A stretch of 8,772 nt of DNA from Treponema sp. (GTDB taxonomy: Bacteria > Spirochaetota > Spirochaetia > Treponematales > Breznakiellaceae). Made by a program: the position numbers and the translations under genes. The stretch is taken from assembly GCA_031278025.1 (NCBI GenBank), contig JAITLF010000144.1, positions 1 to 8,772 on the forward strand, read 5' to 3'. Shown piece after piece: positions 6,768 through 8,772 of the stretch; within the stretch, counting starts at the first letter, position 1, and each line of letters opens with the position of its first letter. The notes beneath the pieces were generated by a model. The model saw only the letters and a list, made by a program, of their open reading frames with translations. It made no database searches and had not been told where the DNA came from.

Positions 6768-7160
6768 TTATCCGACAATATCGGCGGAAGGCCGATCCAG
6801 GATATGATTATCCAGCAGTTCCCGGCCCACAATATGCCGGGTGATGATTTCCCGGGCAACGGCGGCATCAACCCTCCCGTAGATGACCCGGGGCATACCG
6901 GGAACGCTCACCTCGACCGTGGGCTCCGAATGGCAGAGCCCCATGCATCCGGTCTGCCGGATCAGCACGCTGTCCACCAAATTTTCCGAATCCAGGGCGC
7001 TGATAAAGGCATCCAGCGTTGCCTTTGCGCCCGCAGCGATACCGCAGGTACCCATCCCCACGATAACCTGAATTTCCTTCCCTTCGGCGTCTCGTTTACG
7101 AAGGTCATTTTTTTTAGAATCCCTAAGTTTCCTCAGGTCTTCCAGACTCATCTTTGCCAT
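6768..7160 (-). CDS. hydD: Thioredoxin-like [2Fe-2S]-fold accessory subunit HydD
   Basis: The 130-residue product has the thioredoxin-like ferredoxin fold: VIVGMGTCGIAAGA near residues 33-46 and TGCMGLCHSEPTVEV at 70-84. Three of the four expected cysteines are present (C39, C72, C76). The second, four residues after C39 in the C-x4-C motif, is glycine (G44), so a normal [2Fe-2S] cluster is doubtful. In size and position, between the ATPase gene and hydB, it matches the HydD subunit that copurifies with the Acetobacterium woodii hydrogenase (recalled, not checked). It may be a structural or electron-transfer subunit. The frame opens at 7178, but an AGGAGAGG sequence sits just before the ATG at 7160, which I take as the start. 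The upstream ATPase stop codon lies 22 bp before this start, so translation is probably coupled. Confidence 0.85.
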   Translation of the reverse strand: MAKMSLEDLRKLRDSKKNDLRKRDAEGKEIQVIVGMGTCGIAAGAKATLDAFISALDSENLVDSVLIRQTGCMGLCHSEPTVEVSVPGMPRVIYGRVDAAVAREIITRHIVGRELLDNHILDRPSADIVG

Positions 7161-7182
7161 TTTCCTCTCCTCTCTCATGCAT

Positions 7183-7758
7183 TCACTTTTCTTCTGCGCC
7201 GTCTTCCTCCGAGTTATCTTCTTCCAGCGAACGAAGATACTGATCCATCAAGACCAGAGAACTCGCGTCTTCCAGGTCTCCCAGCGCATTAATTAACTCG
7301 GACTTACAAACTTTATAATTAACATGCCTTACTCCGTTTTCCAACGAACGGCATACCAGCACCTCCTGGGGCCCGGCAAAAAGCAAGACGGTCCTGAACA
7401 TCCCGGGCAATTCCCCTACCGGCGGGGTATCCACGTTGGCCTTGTCGAACCATGCGCAGATCATAGTTCCCCGGTTCTTTTGGGATTGCAAATCCCACCC
7501 GCCCCCTGACTGGAGCGCGGTTTGGATCAGAAACGGGATACCCAGCCCAACCTTACGATGGGGATGCTTGATTCCATCGGTCATGAAGGGATCCTTGGCC
7601 CGTTCAATTTCGCCCTGATCCATACCCTTGCCGTTATCCCTGACAGTAAAGCGGAATTCCCTATCCGTTTCCCGGACCTCCAATTCCACACGAACTGCCC
7701 CTGACTCCGCCGCGTTTTGGGTAATATCGGTAACAAGATCGCAAAGGGTAAAATGCAC
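7183..7758 (-). CDS. GHKL-type ATPase of the hydrogenase operon
   Basis: The 191-residue protein is a histidine-kinase-like ATP-binding domain. The N box is LVTDITQNAAESGA (N15), the G1 box DNGKGM (41-46), then an F-box-like KDPFMTD (55-61), and the G2 box KVGLGI (69-74). There is no phospho-acceptor histidine domain, sensor domain or membrane segment. After about residue 110 comes a less familiar C-terminal part ending in an acidic tail (SLEEDNSEEDGAEEK). Its homologue in acetogen hydrogenase clusters is called HydE there, a name also used for the unrelated maturase, so I give no symbol. Its role is unknown; regulation or assembly of the complex are options. The start is a GTG at 7758 behind a GGGGG stretch; an in-frame TAA lies shortly upstream and no ATG fits. 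It begins 23 bp after hydC. Confidence 0.85.
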   Translation of the reverse strand: MHFTLCDLVTDITQNAAESGAVRVELEVRETDREFRFTVRDNGKGMDQGEIERAKDPFMTDGIKHPHRKVGLGIPFLIQTALQSGGGWDLQSQKNRGTMICAWFDKANVDTPPVGELPGMFRTVLLFAGPQEVLVCRSLENGVRHVNYKVCKSELINALGDLEDASSLVLMDQYLRSLEEDNSEEDGAEEK

Positions 7759-7781
7759 GATGCCCCCGGATGCAGTGACGG

Positions 7782-8285
7782 TCAGCCGTTTTTGTACTTA
7801 GCGATGATCTCTGGAAGCTGATCCTTGGTTACCTTGCCGTAGGTAGCGGTTCCCACCGTAATGACTGGGGCAAGGCCGCAACAACCCACGCACCGGACCG
7901 GATCGATGGAAAAGAGGCCGTCGGCGGTAACGCCGCCCTCTGCAAGCCCCAGGATGTTCCGGGCCTCCTCAATAAGGTCCTGGCCGCCTTTGAGGTAACA
8001 CGCAGTTCCCAGGCAAACGGAAATCCTGAATTTCCCCGGTTTAACGGTCTTAAAGAAGTGGTAAAACGTGATAACCCCGTAGATACGCGCCAGCGGAATA
8101 CCGGTTAGCCGGGCCAGCTTTTCCGCCGCAGGCCGGGGAATATACCCAAAGGTTTCCTGAGTCTTATGCAGAATCATGATGAGACTGCCGGGTTTTACCT
8201 TCCATTCATCAATAAAAGCGATCAGTTCCGGGGGAAAATCGATCTTCCCCCCACCGGCATCTTTTACCGCGCCTAATGCTGCCAT
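7782..8285 (-). CDS. hydC: NuoE-like [2Fe-2S] subunit HydC of the hydrogenase
   Basis: The 167-residue protein is a NuoE/24-kDa-type subunit. A helical N-terminal domain (PPELIAFIDEW; ILHKTQETFGYIPRPAAEKL; IYGVITFYHFF) leads into a thioredoxin-like domain. Its [2Fe-2S] ligands are C91 and C96 (VCLGTACYLKGG) and C132 and C136 (RCVGCCGLAPV). It is the first gene of the operon. With HydB it forms the NADH-dehydrogenase-like half of the complex. The frame also offers a GTG at 8291 two codons upstream; I prefer the ATG at 8285 because a GGGGG ribosome-binding-like run sits about 7 nt before it. Its length is normal for the family. Confidence 0.94.
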   Translation of the reverse strand: MAALGAVKDAGGGKIDFPPELIAFIDEWKVKPGSLIMILHKTQETFGYIPRPAAEKLARLTGIPLARIYGVITFYHFFKTVKPGKFRISVCLGTACYLKGGQDLIEEARNILGLAEGGVTADGLFSIDPVRCVGCCGLAPVITVGTATYGKVTKDQLPEIIAKYKNG

Positions 8286-8329
8286 GAACACCCCCGTTCA
8301 AATAAACAATTTTTTTCAGCGTCATATAC

Positions 8330-8358
8330 AATCTATATCCTTTAATAGAATTTAACAA
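8330..8358 (-). promoter_or_regulatory. Candidate promoter of the hydrogenase operon
   Basis: On the minus strand TTGTTA (8358-8353) is followed 17 bp later by TAGATT (8335-8330). Each matches the sigma70 consensus in four of six positions. It lies about 45 bp upstream of the hydC start codon. Other AT-rich choices nearby are possible, so this is tentative. Confidence 0.35.
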
Positions 8359-8412
8359 GATAAATCATGCGTTCAATATGAGGAATGCGCCCTCCTGAAC
8401 GCGGCCAATCTA

Positions 8413-8487
8413 TTAATTACTTGTGAGTCGCAAGGTTTCAAAAATACACCACATATGGCGTCGAATTTGCGACTCACACGTTAATTA
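8413..8487. mobile_element. Short inverted-repeat element with flanking 7-bp direct repeats (MITE-like, or operator pair)
   Basis: TTAATTA occurs at 8413-8419 and again at 8481-8487. Between them lies a 61-bp segment whose ends are inverted repeats of 14 bp with one mismatch: CTTGTGAGTCGCAA at 8420-8433 and TTGCGACTCACACG at 8467-8480. Terminal inverted repeats bounded by a short direct repeat are the layout of a tiny non-autonomous transposon. Because TAATTA is palindromic, the same bases also read as a longer imperfect dyad, so a regulator binding two sites across a 33-bp spacer is an equal alternative. No transposase gene is in the window. Confidence 0.45.
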
Positions 8488-8504
8488 TTAGGCAATGCGA
8501 GCTC

Positions 8505-8533
8505 TTGACATAATAATCCTGCGGCTTTATAGT
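8505..8533 (+). promoter_or_regulatory. Sigma70 promoter of the binding-protein gene
   Basis: A perfect -35 box TTGACA (8505-8510) is followed after exactly 17 bp by TATAGT (8528-8533), five of six to the -10 consensus. Transcription should begin near 8540, leaving a leader of about 40 nt that includes the GAGGAG ribosome binding site. Confidence 0.8.
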
Positions 8534-8580
8534 AATAACATACAAATCCAGTAGGATTTCTAGATATCGAGGAGTGTTTT

Positions 8581-8772
8581 ATGAAAAAGGTTATATTTCC
8601 AGCGTTGTTGCTGGCGATAAACGCGGCATTGTTTGCAAGCCCGGCTAAAGATAAGGGCCCCCAGGAAACAGTGGTAAAAATTGGCGTGGTCGGCGAGTAC
8701 AATGACCAGTGGAATCCGGTAATAGAGGCCCTGGCAAAGGAGGGGGTCCGCGTTGAACTGGTCCGTTTTTCT
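8581..8772 (+). CDS. MetQ/NlpA-family ABC transporter substrate-binding protein, N-terminal part (cut by window edge)
   Basis: An ATG at 8581 follows GAGGAG with a 6-7 nt spacing, and the frame stays open to the window edge (64 codons). Residues 1-22 form a signal peptide (MKKVIFPALLLAINAALFAS, then PA). The mature part reads ETVVKIGVVGEYNDQWNPVI and then GVRVELVRFS, matching the start of MetQ/NlpA-type proteins, which bind D- or L-methionine or related ligands for an ABC importer. The usual lipobox cysteine is absent: the signal ends in LFAS-PA, suggesting signal-peptidase-I cleavage and a soluble periplasmic protein. The partner permease and ATPase genes would lie to the right. With only a quarter of the protein visible, ligand assignment is not possible. 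Confidence 0.75.
   Translation, partial: MKKVIFPALLLAINAALFASPAKDKGPQETVVKIGVVGEYNDQWNPVIEALAKEGVRVELVRFS

Larger units (their letters stand above)
8286..8580. promoter_or_regulatory. Divergent control region between hydC and the binding-protein gene
   Basis: This 295-bp AT-rich region separates divergent genes and must hold both promoters. From left to right it contains the probable hydC promoter zone (8330-8358), a dyad GCGTTCA/TGAACGC (8369-8375 with 8396-8402, with GAGG/CCTC pairing inside), the inverted-repeat element (8413-8487), and the rightward promoter (8505-8533). I see no riboswitch, and the rightward leader is only about 40 nt. Confidence 0.7.

Noticed and set aside
6755..6871. 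39-residue N-terminal extension of HydB
   Set aside because: It overlaps the end of hydD, has no family similarity, and the ribosome binding site and homology point to the ATG at 6754.
8339..8358. Rex (NADH-sensing repressor) operator upstream of hydC
   Set aside because: On the minus strand one half TTGTTAA is perfect, but the other half is TTAAAGG and the gap is 6 bp rather than the usual 4. It is tempting for a redox operon but too weak to call.

Overview
The window looks like chromosome from an anaerobic, H2-metabolising bacterium. A termite-gut-type Treponema (spirochaete) is my best guess. It rests on a five-gene electron-bifurcating [FeFe]-hydrogenase operon of the kind found in acetogens and fermenters, a MetQ/NlpA-type binding protein, GC-rich genes beside AT-rich gaps, and strong AGGAG ribosome binding sites. 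No rRNA or other phylogenetic marker is present, so the organism is inferred. All genes but the last are on the minus strand.

Layout by coordinate: (1) 1-374, the first 124 codons of a glucose-1-phosphate cytidylyltransferase (rfbF), running off the left edge. (2) 375-965, about 590 bp with no convincing gene, holding an 11-bp GC-rich hairpin upstream of rfbF and an imperfect hairpin after the next gene. (3) 966-2033, a Gfo/Idh/MocA-family oxidoreductase. (4) 2120-2650, a DinB/YfiT-like putative metalloenzyme. (5) 2651-3166, about 515 bp with no identifiable gene, holding GC-rich hairpins (2721-2808) and a 21-bp-period array of concatenated palindromes (2818-3131) that merges into the hairpin behind hydA. 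(6) 3167-8285, the hydrogenase operon, in transcription order hydC (NuoE-like), a GHKL ATPase gene (called hydE in Acetobacterium; not the radical-SAM maturase HydE), hydD (thioredoxin-like ferredoxin-fold protein), hydB (NuoF-like flavoprotein) and hydA (catalytic H-cluster subunit). (7) 8286-8580, a divergent control region with a clear sigma70 promoter toward the right, a short inverted-repeat element and a second dyad. (8) 8581 to the end, the first 64 codons of a secreted MetQ/NlpA-family substrate-binding protein.

HydA, HydB and HydC should form the soluble core that couples H2 to both NAD(H) and ferredoxin. HydA holds the H-cluster and a relay of iron-sulfur clusters, HydB the FMN/NAD(H) site, and HydC a [2Fe-2S] cluster. 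The order matches, as I recall it, hydCEDBA of Acetobacterium woodii. In a homoacetogen it would draw NADH and reduced ferredoxin from H2; in a fermenter it would run the other way.

No wholly new gene system is visible. The most unusual objects are the 21-bp palindromic array behind hydA and the 61-bp inverted-repeat element with flanking 7-bp direct repeats between hydC and the binding-protein gene.
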